The notes under the pieces were generated by a model. That model searched no databases and had not been told where the DNA came from. It saw only the letters and a program-made list of their open reading frames with translations. From CBDCYS01 sp965224215 (lineage in GTDB: Bacteria > Acidobacteriota > Terriglobia > Bryobacterales > UBA6623), in NCBI GenBank assembly GCA_965224215.1, contig CBDCYS010000012.1, positions 71,407 through 135,406 of the forward strand: a DNA stretch of 64,000 nt, written 5' to 3'. Positions 30,222-39,302 of the stretch are shown here, in pieces; positions within the stretch are counted from its first letter, which is position 1; each line of letters opens with the position of its first letter. The position numbers were made by a program, and so were the translations under genes.

Positions 30222-30244
30222 CCGCTCGCTGACGCGCGCGGCTC
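30222..30244 (+). repeat. Dispersed 23-bp repeat, copy 2
   Basis: CCGCTCGCTGACGCGCGCGG plus CTC, 21 of 23 positions identical to the minus strand of 21953-21975. It lies between argD and mqnE. Confidence 0.65.
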
Positions 30245-30270
30245 CCGCGGGCTCTCGGGACGGTAGGGAG

Positions 30271-31389
30271 CTAGACCAAAACTGTAAACGAGCCTTCGTC
30301 GCGCTGGACCGGACGGTAGAGGGTGTCCCGCTCCAGCGGATCGCGGCCGGCATGGCGGATGAGACGAAGCAGTTCTTCCCGATGAAGCGATTGCGAAGTG
30401 GTGGCACCAGCGTCGTGGTAGATCTTTTCCTCGACCACGGTGCCGTCCAGATCATCCGCGCCGAAGCGCTGGGCGATCTGCGCTATTTTCGGTGTCAGCA
30501 TGATCCAGTAAGCCTTAATGTGTGGAAAGTTGTCGAGCATTAACCGCGAGATGGCGATGCACTTGATGTCATCGATACCGCCGGTGGTCGGAAGGTGCTG
30601 CATTGGCGTGTTTTCGGGGTGGAATGCCAATGGAATGAAGGTCTGGAATCCCCCGGTCTCATCCTGCAAGGTTCGCAGCTTGATCAGGTGATCGACGCGG
30701 TCTTCATCTGTCTCGATGTGACCGTAAAGCATCGTCGCGTTAGACTTTAGACCCATTTGGTGTGCAGTTCGCGCCGTATTGATCCATTCTTCGCCGTCGA
30801 TCTTGTGATCACAAATAATGCGGCGGACACGCTCTTGAAAGATCTCCGCCCCGCCGCCGGGCAGGGAGTGAACGCCGGCGTCCTTGAGACGGCGAAGCGT
30901 TTCTTCGACCGACAGATTCGCCCTCCGCGCCAGATAGCCGATCTCGACCATGGTGAACGCCTTGAGGTGAACTTGCGGATAGCGTTCGCGCAGCCCCCGG
31001 ATCATCTTGCAAAACCAGTCCAGGCTCAACTCCGGGTGCAGGCCTCCGACGATGTGAAACTCCGAGACCGCTTCGCTGTAGCCCTCTCCGGCGACGTGCC
31101 AGACCTCCTCGAGCGACATGGTGTAAGCGGCGGGATTCCGCACCTGCCTGCCGAACGCGCAAAGTTTGCAAGCAGCGACGCAGACGTTGGTGGGGTTGAT
31201 ATGGCGATTGACGTTGAAGTAGGTGACGTTGCCGTTGAGCTTCTCGCGGACGTGATTTGCCAGATATCCGACAGCAAGCAGATCGTGGGAGCGGTAAAGG
31301 GCAACCCCGTCCTCGAAGCTCAGACGATCCCCGGCCATGACCTTGTCGGCGATGGGTTCTAGTTGCCGGTCGTCGATGTGAAGAGGCAT
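30271..31389 (-). CDS. mqnE: Aminodeoxyfutalosine synthase, radical SAM
   Basis: The 372-residue radical SAM enzyme adds the adenosyl radical to the MqnA product in the futalosine route to menaquinone. The iron-sulfur motif CVAACKLC (Cys 70, 74, 77) follows RHINPTNV, which is typical of MqnE. Other family blocks: EFHIVGGLHPELSLDWFCKM near 110, KAFTMVEIGYLARR near 142, HSLPGGGAEIF near 172 and SNATMLYGHIETDEDRVDHL near 214. No other mqn gene is within the window. The gene is intact and probably monocistronic. Confidence 0.92.
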   Translation of the reverse strand: MPLHIDDRQLEPIADKVMAGDRLSFEDGVALYRSHDLLAVGYLANHVREKLNGNVTYFNVNRHINPTNVCVAACKLCAFGRQVRNPAAYTMSLEEVWHVAGEGYSEAVSEFHIVGGLHPELSLDWFCKMIRGLRERYPQVHLKAFTMVEIGYLARRANLSVEETLRRLKDAGVHSLPGGGAEIFQERVRRIICDHKIDGEEWINTARTAHQMGLKSNATMLYGHIETDEDRVDHLIKLRTLQDETGGFQTFIPLAFHPENTPMQHLPTTGGIDDIKCIAISRLMLDNFPHIKAYWIMLTPKIAQIAQRFGADDLDGTVVEEKIYHDAGATTSQSLHREELLRLIRHAGRDPLERDTLYRPVQRDEGSFTVLV

Positions 31390-32005
31390 GGCTGATTACG
31401 CCGCTCGGCCCGACCTAAGGGTCCAGAAACCAAGAATAACATGCCGGAAACCATTGCACCGTGTTTCGCTAAAGCGGCATCACAGGCTGGCTGGCTTCTC
31501 GATACTCAAGCTATTTCATCGCTTGACCCTTGCTCATCGGGCGTGAAAGTATGGCGCCACCCCGAGAACCGCGACGCAATCCCTAGGGAATCAATGTGCC
31601 ACAACAACGCGAAGTGAACTGTCCCGATCTTTACGGCCATAAGCGTTCGCAAGGCGTCAGCCGCTGTGCAGTAAAGCCAACCGCGGAGAGCAGCCCGCTC
31701 GCTTGTGGCCCGTCGGCGCAAGGGACGAAATCCTCCGTGATCGCCCAACAAGCGAGCGTAAGTAGCGACTTGATTCTCCCCAGTATTCGGCAATTCTTGG
31801 GCAAATCAGCGGGGTTCCTGACAGCCTGTCTCGCTGAGCATTTGATAAGGTAGGAAATCAAAGCCCATCTCACCCATGCCGGGCTTTTGCTCCCCTGCGG
31901 ATCGCCGAGACCGAGGGTCGGCCGAGATGCGAAGCTACCTCCGCAGACTTCGGGTTCCCCTCGACCCAGGCACCAGACGCTTCGAGTTCCGCGGCGCGCG
32001 CGTAG
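31390..32005. other. Intergenic region, no supported gene
   Basis: About 600 bases between mqnE (divergent) and the sucrose-phosphate synthase gene. Open frames on both strands encode no recognisable protein and lack ribosome sites. No RNA gene is evident. Confidence 0.45.
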
Positions 32006-33727
32006 ATGGAACAACAAGGCCTATACATCGTTTTGATCAGTCTTCACGGGCTGATCCGCAGGCGAGATTCGGAGTTGGGGCGCGACCCCGACACGGGCGG
32101 ACAGACGAAACCCGTGGTCGAGTTGTCGCGCGCCCTTGCCGCCGACGAGCGGGTCCTGCGGGTGGACCTCATGACGCGCCTAGTGGAGGATCCCAAGATC
32201 TCCTCCGACTACGCCGTCCGGGAAGAACCTCTGGCCGAAAAGGCGGCGATCATCCGCATTCCGTTCGGCCCCAAGCGCTACGTGCGCAAGGAGTTGCTTT
32301 GGCCCTGGCTGGGCCAGTTCGTCGACGGCGCGCTGAAGCACTTTCGCGCGGTGGGCGTTGCGCCTGACGTCGTGCACGCACACTACGCCGACGCGGGATG
32401 GGTGGGGTCGGACCTGGCGGCGCTCCTTAGCGTGCCGCTCGTGTTCACCGGGCACTCGCTAGGCCATGAGAAGCAACGCAGGCTTCTTGAGAGCGGCATC
32501 AAGCCTGAGACCCTGGAGGCGCGGTTCAACATTAGTCAGCGCATTGAAGCCGAGGAAAAGGCGCTATCGAACGCTGCCTTGGTGGTCGCCAGCACGACCC
32601 AAGAGGTCCAGAGCCAATACGCTGGTTACGGCCACTACCGCAAGTCGCGCACAACGGTCATTCCTCCCGGGATTGATCTGGCGGGCTTCGGTCCTCCTGT
32701 GCGTTTTGCGCCACGGCCACCTGTTTACGACCGCATCGCGCGTTTTCTCGAAGATCCTAGGAAGCCCTGGATTCTGGCACTGTCGCGCCCTGACGAGCGC
32801 AAGAATCTGCACACGCTTGCCGACGCCTACGGCCGCTCGCCGGCGCTGCAGGCCATCGCCTATCTCGTGGTGGTCACGGGCAGTCGGGACGATATCGAGG
32901 AGATGGACAGGGGGCCCCGCAGTGTGCTGACCGACCTGCTGCTGCGCGTCGATCGCTACGACCTCTACGGCAAAGTCGCCTACCCGAAAAGGCACGACCC
33001 AGAAGAAGTTCCGCAAATCTACCGCGAGGCGGCTCGCACGCGGGGTGTGTTCGTCAATCCTGCTCTGACCGAGCCGTTCGGACTGACGCTACTCGAAGCC
33101 GCGGCTAGCGGCTTGCCAATCGTTGCCACCGACGACGGCGGACCCCGCGACATCGTTTCCCGCTGCCGCGACGGTTTGTTAATCGACCCGCTCAACGCAG
33201 ATGACATCGCCGAAAAACTCCAGCAAGTTCTGAGCGATCAGGGACGCTGGAGGCGCTGGTCGTCAGCCGGACTGCGGGCCATCAACCGCTACTATGCCTG
33301 GGAAGCTCACGTGCAGCACTACTTGCGCGAGGTCAGCAAGATTCTCGGGCGTCCCGGCCGCCGCCGTAGAGTTGTTGCGAAGGCGAAGCTGCCGGTCGTC
33401 GACCGAATCCTCGTCACCGATATCGACAACACGCTGCTCGGAGATGACGACGCGCTCATGGCGTTGATGGAAAAGGTACGCTCGGGTGGCGGCCGCTGCG
33501 CCTTCGCCGTAGCGACCGGGCCCTACGTTCTGCCGCGCGCACGCTGGAGTTCGACATCGAGCCCTTTAATCGCGAATTCCCGCGCATGCAGGAAGCGCGC
33601 TCGATCGGACGGGGCGTCGAGTTTCTCAACCGTCGTCTTTCCAGCCAGCTTTTCGAGGACATCGGCAAAGGCGACAAGAGGCTGCTGGACTTCCTGCGAG
33701 CCCACAAGTGCCAAGGCCGGCAACTGA
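32006..33727 (+). pseudogene. Sucrose-phosphate synthase with truncated phosphatase domain
   Basis: Residues 1-440 form a complete GT-B glycosyltransferase of the sucrose-phosphate synthase type: DPDTGGQTKPVVELSRAL near 28-45, HAHYADAGWVGSDLAALL near 127, GHSLGHEKQRRLLESG near 150, ALSRPDERKNLHTLADAYGR near 258 and the E-x7-E motif EPFGLTLLEAA near 357. A HAD/sucrose-phosphatase domain starts at about residue 465 with VTDIDNTLLGDD (nucleophile Asp 472) but runs only to about GRCAFAVATG. After roughly base 33518 the frame becomes unrelated (PYVLPRARWSS ...), because DNA from inside a sucrose synthase gene follows in another frame. So the phosphatase is cut and the tail to 33727 is missense. 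The GT domain could still work. Confidence 0.82.
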
Positions 33728-33984
33728 TGCTCAACGGCCGAATTACCGATGTCGCCGGCCTGCGGGCCGCGCTCCGAGCAGCGGAGGACATTCTCGGCGC
33801 TAAGCCGGACGATGCCTCCTGGGCCGACGTCGAGGACGAGTTGCGCGGTTTGGGCTTCGAGCCTGGCTGGGGCCGCACTCTCGCCCGGATCCGCGACACG
33901 TTGCAGTTGTTCTCCGACATCCTGGAAGCGCCCGAATCAAACACATTTGGGAGATTTCTCAGCCGGGTGCCGATGATCTTTTGA
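33541..33984 (+). pseudogene. Sucrose synthase, N-terminal fragment ending in an in-frame TGA
   Basis: In this frame the sequence reads TLEFDIEPFNREFPRM, then SIGRGVEFLNRRLSSQLFED, LMLNGRITDVAGL, LRGLGFEPGWGRTLARIRDT and LSRVPMIF, the regulatory domain of sucrose synthase. It lacks the first 100 or more residues and has no start codon of its own upstream. TGA at 33982-33984 is immediately followed, in the same frame, by the next gene (ATG GCG ATC CTT TCG), where intact enzymes read through without a stop. Together with the fusion point near 33520 this shows a deletion plus a nonsense change. Confidence 0.82.
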
Positions 33985-35586
33985 ATGGCGATCCTTTCGC
34001 CGCACGGATATTTCGCTCAAAAGGACGTCCTGGGGCGGCCTGACACAGGGGGGCAAATCGTCTATATCCTGGACCAAGTCCGCGCGCTTGAAAGGGAGAT
34101 GCGGCGGCGCATCGCCGAGCAGGGCCTCGACATCGAGCCGCGCATCCTGATCATTAGCCGGTTGATTCCCGAAGCTGACGGCTCCACCTGCGACCAACGT
34201 ATCGAGCCCGTCGAGGGAACGGAGAACGCCGTCATCTTCCGCGTCCCGTTCCGCGGCCGCGACGGACAGGTCATCCCGCATTGGATCTCTCGCTTCGAAA
34301 TCTGGCCTTACCTGGAGAGCTTCAGCGACGAAGTCGAACGTGAGCTGCGTGATCAGCTGCAAGGGCGCCCAGATTTGATCGTCGGCAACTACTCCGACGG
34401 TAATCTTGTGGCCACGCTGCTTTCCCAACGCATGGGTGTGACCCAATGTAACATCGCCCACGCACTCGAGAAAACCAAGTATCTCTATTCCGACCTTTAT
34501 TGGAAAGAAAACGATCCTCACTACCACTTTTCGTGCCAGTTCACGGCCGACCTGACAGCGATGAACGCGGCCGACTTCATCATCACCAGCACCTATCAGG
34601 AGATTGCCGGGACCAGCGACGCGATCGGTCAATATGAAGCCTACGGGGCGTTCCCGATGCCCGACCTCTACCGCGTCGTTCACGGTATCGACGTCTTCGA
34701 CCCGAAGTTCAACATCGTCTCGCCCGGCGCCGACCCCGCAGTTTATTTCCCTTACACAGCCCGCGACAGGAGACACTCCGACCTGACGCCGGAGATCGCG
34801 CGATTGGTCTACGGCGGAGCCGAAGACGACTCCCGAGGCGAACTTGGCGACCGCGACAAACCGCTGCTATTTACCATGGCGCGGCTGGACCGCATCAAGA
34901 ACGTTACCGGGCTCCTCGAGTGGTACGGCCGTTCCAAGAGGCTGCAGGCAGCCGCCAACCTGCTTGTGATCGCCGGCAGCGTTCGCGAGGAAGACTCGAA
35001 CGACCGCGAGGAGCAGGAGCAAATCCGCCGAATGTACCAGCTACTCGACCAGTACAGACTCTACGATCGGGTGCGCTGGTTAGGCGTGCGACTGGATAAG
35101 GACTTCGCCGGCGAGCTTTACCGATTCGTCGCCGATCAGCGTGGCGCATTTGTCCAGCCTGCCCTGTTCGAAGCCTTTGGCCTTACCGTGGTGGAGGCAA
35201 TGATCTCGGGACTGCCCACTTTCGCGACGCGCTACGGCGGGCCGCTCGAGATCCTCGAAGACGGCCGTTCCGGGTTCCATATCGATCCCAATCACGGGGA
35301 AGCGGCTGCCGAGAAGATTGCAGATTTCTTCGAACGCTGCGCAGCGGAGCCGGGCTACTGGTTGGAGATCTCCGAAGGATCGGTGGCGCGCGTGCGGTCC
35401 CGCTATACCTGGGAGATCTACGCTGAGCGCTTAATGACGCTGGCACGGATTTACGGCTTCTGGAAGCACGTCACCAACCTGGAGCGGACGGAAACACGGC
35501 GCTACCTCGAAATGTCCTACGCGTTGCAGTTCCGGCCTCTGGCGGCGGCAATGGAAGTGGCGCAGTCGCCCCGCGATGACGGCTGA
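33985..35586 (+). CDS. Sucrose synthase, catalytic GT-B part
   Basis: The 533-residue frame begins MAILSPHGYFAQKDVLGRPD, the first strand of the sucrose synthase GT4 domain, and continues TGGQIVYILDQVRALEREM, CNIAHALEKTKYLYSDLYWK, FTADLTAMNAADFIITSTYQ, PDLYRVVHGIDVFDPKFNIV, LFTMARLDRIKNVTGLLEWY and the E-x7-E motif FEAFGLTVVEAM. Sucrose synthase reversibly joins or splits sucrose using NDP-glucose. A normal enzyme is about 790-800 residues; here the regulatory domain is separated by an in-frame TGA. Whether the catalytic part is translated from its own ATG is open: no ribosome site is visible. Neighbouring sucrose-phosphate synthase gives a sucrose-metabolism context. Confidence 0.85.
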   Translation: MAILSPHGYFAQKDVLGRPDTGGQIVYILDQVRALEREMRRRIAEQGLDIEPRILIISRLIPEADGSTCDQRIEPVEGTENAVIFRVPFRGRDGQVIPHWISRFEIWPYLESFSDEVERELRDQLQGRPDLIVGNYSDGNLVATLLSQRMGVTQCNIAHALEKTKYLYSDLYWKENDPHYHFSCQFTADLTAMNAADFIITSTYQEIAGTSDAIGQYEAYGAFPMPDLYRVVHGIDVFDPKFNIVSPGADPAVYFPYTARDRRHSDLTPEIARLVYGGAEDDSRGELGDRDKPLLFTMARLDRIKNVTGLLEWYGRSKRLQAAANLLVIAGSVREEDSNDREEQEQIRRMYQLLDQYRLYDRVRWLGVRLDKDFAGELYRFVADQRGAFVQPALFEAFGLTVVEAMISGLPTFATRYGGPLEILEDGRSGFHIDPNHGEAAAEKIADFFERCAAEPGYWLEISEGSVARVRSRYTWEIYAERLMTLARIYGFWKHVTNLERTETRRYLEMSYALQFRPLAAAMEVAQSPRDDG

Positions 35587-35599
35587 TGCTAAGTGCGAG

Positions 35600-36386
35600 C
35601 TAGGGCGTGTTAACACTAACGCGGGTCTCGAAACGAAGAGCCTCGACGATGAGGGCGAAGTGGAGGAAGGCGAGGAACATCACGTCGAGCTTGTCGAAGC
35701 GGGAGAAGATTCGGCGGAATCCCTTGAGCCGGCGGAAGAGTCTCTCGACCTCGTTGCGGCGGCGATAGAGTACTCGATCGAACTCCCACGGCTCCAAGCG
35801 GGTACGCTTGGGCGGCACGACGGGAATCCATCCGAAATCCAGAGCCAGTTGGCGTGTCTGATGTCCTCATAGGCGCCGTCCATGAGCAGCGGCAGCGGCT
35901 CGGGCAGTGGCCCCAGACCGCCCAGCAGCTCGCGGCCATGCTGGGCGTCGTGAGCTTGGCCGGGCGAGAGAGCGAACGTTATCGCCGTTCGAGCATCTGC
36001 GGCAACCATATGAATCTTGGTGGTCCATCCGCCGCGGGATTTGCCGATCGCCTGCGGACCGTTTTTTTTAACGCACCGGTGCCGTCGGGATGAACCTTCC
36101 CGATGGTCGAGTCCATCGACACGGCTTCGATTTTGATGCGGACCAGTTGCTCGCGCTGCAGTTTCTCGAAGATGGCGTCGAGCACGCCGTTCTTCGACCA
36201 GCGGTTCATGCGGGTGTAAATGGTGTGCCAGTTGGCGAAGCGCTGGGGCAAGCCGCGCCATTTGCAGCCCTGCTCGGCGACATATAAAATCGCGTTTAAA
36301 ACCGTCAGGTTCGACAGGCTCACGTTGCCCCGCTGGCGCGGCAAAACCGGCTCGATGCGGAGGTATTGCTGCTCGGTGATTTCCAT
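35600..36386 (-). pseudogene. IS5-family transposase, orfA/orfB with one extra frameshift
   Basis: OrfA starts at the ATG at 36386: MEITEQQYLRIEPVLPRQRG, LNAILYVAEQGCKWRGLPQR, WHTIYTRMNRWSKNGVLDAI, then GTGALKK. A run of eight A (minus strand, around 36063-36070) is a natural slippage site and leads to orfB: GPQAIGKSRGGWTTKIHMV, MDGAYED. This first shift is normal for the IS427 group. A second shift near 35868 is needed to reach TRQLALDFGWIPVVPPKRTR and RRNEVERLFRRLKGFRRIFS (the C-terminal DDE glutamate block). This one is not part of the normal mechanism, so orfB is probably dead. Confidence 0.82.
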
Positions 36387-36432
36387 ACATCACCAGCATA
36401 GCAGCTTTTCCAGATTAGTGTTAACAGGCCCT
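35602..36432 (-). mobile_element. IS5-family element (IS427-like), decayed
   Basis: Terminal inverted repeats AGGGCGTGTTAACACTAA (35602-35619) and TTAGTGTTAACAGGCCCT (36415-36432) match at 17 of 18 positions. AGCT is present directly outside both ends, consistent with a short target duplication (TA or AGCT; the palindromic edge makes it ambiguous). The enclosed transposase is in two frames. Confidence 0.88.
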
Positions 36433-37057
36433 AGCTGCGAACTAGATAGACGGCAATCCGGGCTCGCATGTTCGGGAGCCATAGAATGCGGCGGTCGCCA
36501 CTCAGAAAATACGACTGTTCGACCGTGAGTCCCAGGCCCGCGAGTGTTTCTTCAAAGTCGAGGATGGTCACGAAGTGAATGTTCGGTGAATCGTACCATT
36601 CGTAAGGCAGGTGGCGGGTTTTGGGTGCTCTTCCCGACCCCATCAGAGCGAAAGGTACGCTCCAGTGGGCAAAGTTCGGGAAGGCGACGATCAAGCGGTC
36701 CGCGACTCTTGCCATTTCGCGAAGGACATTGCGGGGGCGGTGTGTTTCTTGAATGGTTTGGCTGAGAATGACGTAGTCGAAGCACTTGTCGGGGTAGTCG
36801 GCGAGTCCCTGGTCGATATCACCTTGGAAGACGGATAGGCCGTGCCCGACGCACTTGCGCACTTTCTCGGGCGAAATCTCAACGCCACGTGCCTGAACGT
36901 CTCTGCGGTCGACTAGCCAGGCCAGTAGGTCGCCCTCTCCGCAACCCAGATCGAGCACCTTCGAGCCGTTCGTCACCATCTCGCCGATGATCTTGTAGTC
37001 GCCGCGTCCCAACACTTCGGGAACAACGGAACTCAGAGTAGCCTCGAGAGTTGCCAT
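36431..37057 (-). CDS. metW: Methionine biosynthesis protein MetW
   Basis: The 208-residue protein has a SAM-methyltransferase-like fold: VLDLGCGEGDLLAWL at about 35-49 (motif I), GVEISPEKVRKCV near 58, QGDIDQGLADYPDKCFDYVI near 78-97 and the MetW-specific LIVAFPNFAHWSVPFALM and LPYEWYDSPNIHFVTILDFE. MetW works with MetX and is needed for efficient homoserine acylation in several bacteria. It follows metX by 66 bases on the same strand, confirming the metXW operon. Its stop touches the right end of the IS5-family element, which inserted immediately after it; the last residues (ARIAVYLVRS) look normal. Confidence 0.93.
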   Translation of the reverse strand: MATLEATLSSVVPEVLGRGDYKIIGEMVTNGSKVLDLGCGEGDLLAWLVDRRDVQARGVEISPEKVRKCVGHGLSVFQGDIDQGLADYPDKCFDYVILSQTIQETHRPRNVLREMARVADRLIVAFPNFAHWSVPFALMGSGRAPKTRHLPYEWYDSPNIHFVTILDFEETLAGLGLTVEQSYFLSGDRRILWLPNMRARIAVYLVRS

Positions 37058-37123
37058 ACGAAATTCAATTATAGGAAAGACGGTGGTTCGTCTTTCCTGC
37101 TACGGCGCGCCGGTCTTGGGCGA

Positions 37124-38251
37124 CTACGCCGGACGCCTTCGCGCTGGCCGGAGTTTCTTGTAAGTGTTGTCGAGGAATTGCTGCATCAGTTCCGTCAACT
37201 CGCCGACTTCCAAAAGAAACGCGTCATGACCGTGATTGGAGGGCAGCTCGACATAGGCGACATCGAGGTTCCGGCTGCGAAGGGTGCGGACAATTTGCTG
37301 TGATTGGTAGCTGGGGTAGAGCCAGTCCGAGGTAAAACTAACCACCAAGAAACGCGCCGCTGAGCGGGCGAAGGCGTCACCCAACGATCCGTAGCCGGCA
37401 CTGAGATCGATCGAGTCCATGGCGCGAGTAATCGTCAAGTAGGAGTTGGCGTCAAAGCGGCTGACGAATTGCCCGCCACGGTAGCGCAGGTAACTTTCCA
37501 CCTCGAAGAGCCCGCTCGACTCGTCTTCGCTTCCGGCGATGCTACGGCGGCGACGGCCAAATTTTTCGTGCATCGACTCATCACTCATATAGGTGATGTG
37601 TCCGATCATGCGCGCAACGGCGAGCCCGCGCTGCGGTCCTAGCCCAGGGTAGTAATCCCCGCCTTTCCAGTCGGGGTCGGCCATGATGGCCTGACGGCCC
37701 ACCTCGTTAAACGCGATTTGTTGCGCGGAGTGTTGGAGGGTCGTGGCGATCGGAATCGTCGACGCAACTAGTTCGGGGTAGTCGACCACCCATTGCAGCA
37801 CCTGCATGCCCCCCATCGATCCTCCAGCGACCGAGAGAAGGCGCTCGATGCCCAAATGGTCGACGAGCATCTTTTGCAAACGAGCCATGTCGGCGATCGT
37901 TACGAAAGGGAAACTCGACCCGTAAGGTCTGCCTGTTGCGGGGTTCAGGGAACTCGGTCCGGTCGTTCCTTGACAGCCGCCGAGCACGTTCGAAGAAATC
38001 ACACAATAGCGGTCGGTATCAAAGCCCCTACCGGGGCCGACCATGTTGTCCCACCAACCCGTTCTGCCGTCCTCTTCACTGATCCCGGCGGCGTGGGCGT
38101 CGCCGGAAAAAGCGTGCTCGATCAGAATGGCATTGCTGCGGTCGTTGTTGAGGTCTCCGTAGATTTCGTAGGCAACTTCCACCGGGGAAAGGGTCTGCCC
38201 GCAGTCGAGGGTGATCGACTCGAATTGGACCTTCTGGACCTTGACTACCAT
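37124..38251 (-). CDS. metX: Homoserine O-acyltransferase
   Basis: This alpha/beta-hydrolase transfers an acyl group from acyl-CoA to homoserine, the first committed step of methionine synthesis. From the ATG at 38251 the protein has 375 residues. VAGGSMGGMQVLQW holds the nucleophile Ser 145; TSDWLYPSYQS holds the catalytic Asp and SNHGHDAFLLEVG the catalytic His near the C-terminus. A GTG at 38287 in the same frame adds 12 residues and cannot be excluded; neither has a strong ribosome site. Acetyl versus succinyl preference cannot be decided here. Operon with metW. It lies downstream of the terminator that ends the histone-like gene. Confidence 0.93.
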   Translation of the reverse strand: MVVKVQKVQFESITLDCGQTLSPVEVAYEIYGDLNNDRSNAILIEHAFSGDAHAAGISEEDGRTGWWDNMVGPGRGFDTDRYCVISSNVLGGCQGTTGPSSLNPATGRPYGSSFPFVTIADMARLQKMLVDHLGIERLLSVAGGSMGGMQVLQWVVDYPELVASTIPIATTLQHSAQQIAFNEVGRQAIMADPDWKGGDYYPGLGPQRGLAVARMIGHITYMSDESMHEKFGRRRRSIAGSEDESSGLFEVESYLRYRGGQFVSRFDANSYLTITRAMDSIDLSAGYGSLGDAFARSAARFLVVSFTSDWLYPSYQSQQIVRTLRSRNLDVAYVELPSNHGHDAFLLEVGELTELMQQFLDNTYKKLRPARRRPA

Positions 38252-38371
38252 ACGGAATTCATCGCGCTCAGCGTAAGCGAACGCCACTTTCAGGATACTG
38301 GACGCTTCCAGCTAGGGGGGACGGAATCGAAGGGGTTCGGACCGCGCTCGCCGGTGTCACCGGCTGAGGCG

Positions 38372-38406
38372 AAAAAAAAGTGGCAGCCCGTACAAGGCTG
38401 CCACTT
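38372..38406 (-). terminator. Rho-independent terminator of the histone-like gene
   Basis: On the minus strand AAGTGGCAGCC and GGCTGCCACTT form an 11-bp stem (38378-38388 with 38396-38406), followed by eight U (A-run at 38372-38379). It lies about 100 bases past the stop of the Lys/Ala-rich protein and before metX. Confidence 0.92.
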
Positions 38407-38506
38407 CATTCGCTTGAGGCCGAGAATTCGAAAACCGTTCGGCCGTGCCCGCCGTCCTTCCACCGCGTAACGAAAAGCAGCTTGCCGGAACGGCTTACCA
38501 CTCAAC

Positions 38507-38833
38507 TTACTTCTTCTTGGCGGCTTTCTTCTTTGGCGCTGCCTTTTTCTTTGGCGCAGCCTTCTTCGGCGCAGCCTTCTTCGGCGCAGCCTTCTTGGCT
38601 GCCTTCTTCGGGGCTGCCTTCTTCGGGGCTGCCTTCTTGGCTGCCTTCTTCGGGGCTGCCTTCTTGGCTGCCTTCTTCGGGGCTGCCTTCTTGGCTGCCT
38701 TCTTCGGGGCTGCCTTCTTGGCTGCCTTCTTCGGGGCTGCCTTCTTGGCAGCCTTCTTCGGAGCTGCCTTCTTCACTGCCTTCTTCCGGGCCGCTTTTTT
38801 GGGGGCCGCTTTCTTGGCTGCTTTCTTTGCCAT
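38507..38833 (-). CDS. Histone H1-like Lys/Ala/Pro-rich DNA-binding protein
   Basis: The 108-residue protein consists almost entirely of Lys, Ala and Pro (MAKKAAKKAAPKKAARKKAV at the start, then repeats of KKAAPKKAA). This matches the C-terminal-tail type of bacterial H1-like proteins (HctA/HupN-tail style), which bind and compact DNA or RNA through charge. The repeat unit is also visible as DNA repeats of about 30 bases, so the number of units may vary by slippage. The ATG at 38833 follows AGTGAGGTAAACAAACT. A strong terminator follows. Abundant expression is likely but not shown. Confidence 0.88.
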   Translation of the reverse strand: MAKKAAKKAAPKKAARKKAVKKAAPKKAAKKAAPKKAAKKAAPKKAAKKAAPKKAAKKAAPKKAAKKAAPKKAAPKKAAKKAAPKKAAPKKAAPKKKAAPKKKAAKKK

Positions 38834-39302
38834 AGTTTGTTTACCTCACTTTTTTGGATTCAACTTCGGGGCTCGGAAGCTGCCAGTTGCTGCGCTTGTC
38901 GCGGCAATGTTCTCCTTCACCCACTACATTGATCCTCATAAATGTTTTAACACGTCTTGTGTCATTTTCCAAACATTTTTTTGCATTTTTGTTTCACCAA
39001 ATCCACTACTGACGGGCGTTTCGAGCAACACGAGTCACCATGAATGGCTCCGAAGCCTTTATCCATAGGGTCCCGGCGACAACGAGAGACGAACACTCGC
39101 TGTCCGAATCGCTTCAACGAAACTTGTGCACGCGGTCGGGCGCGCAGCGCGATTGTTCAACGAGTCCCGGTGCGCGACTCTCGCGCGTGTAACGATTCGC
39201 GGCCACGGCAACACCAGCGCGTCAACCTGTGGGCTGCGCCATGACGCGGTTGCGCACGCGTACGCTTTGCGTTGCGTTCGTCAACTGAGCTACCTTCAAG
39301 GA
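38834..39302. other. Intergenic region with divergent promoters, AT-rich part
   Basis: About 470 bases between the divergent histone-like gene and the first M16 gene. Bases 38930-39000 are noticeably AT-rich (several T-runs), the likely promoter area of the histone-like gene. An in-frame extension of the M16 gene to 39126 exists but its residues are Arg-rich and precede a good signal peptide, so I treat it as non-coding. Confidence 0.45.

Noticed and set aside
31506..32017. Minus-strand frames between mqnE and the sucrose locus
   Set aside because: No ribosome sites, no motifs, overlapping frames.
33982..33984. TGA as a recoded (selenocysteine) codon in sucrose synthase
   Set aside because: Family members have no Cys here, no insertion element was seen, and the N-terminal part is already truncated.
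36063..36070. A8 frameshift in the IS5 transposase as decay
   Set aside because: Slippage on an A-run between orfA and orfB is the normal expression mechanism of this IS group; only the second shift near 35868 is counted as damage.
38510..38830. CRISPR-like periodic repeat (about 30 bp)
   Set aside because: Repeats are contiguous without unique spacers and encode KKAAPKKAA units.
38445..39068. Long forward frame rich in FFGAAFF repeats
   Set aside because: It is the antisense of the Lys/Ala repeat gene, whose minus strand has a start, ribosome site and terminator.
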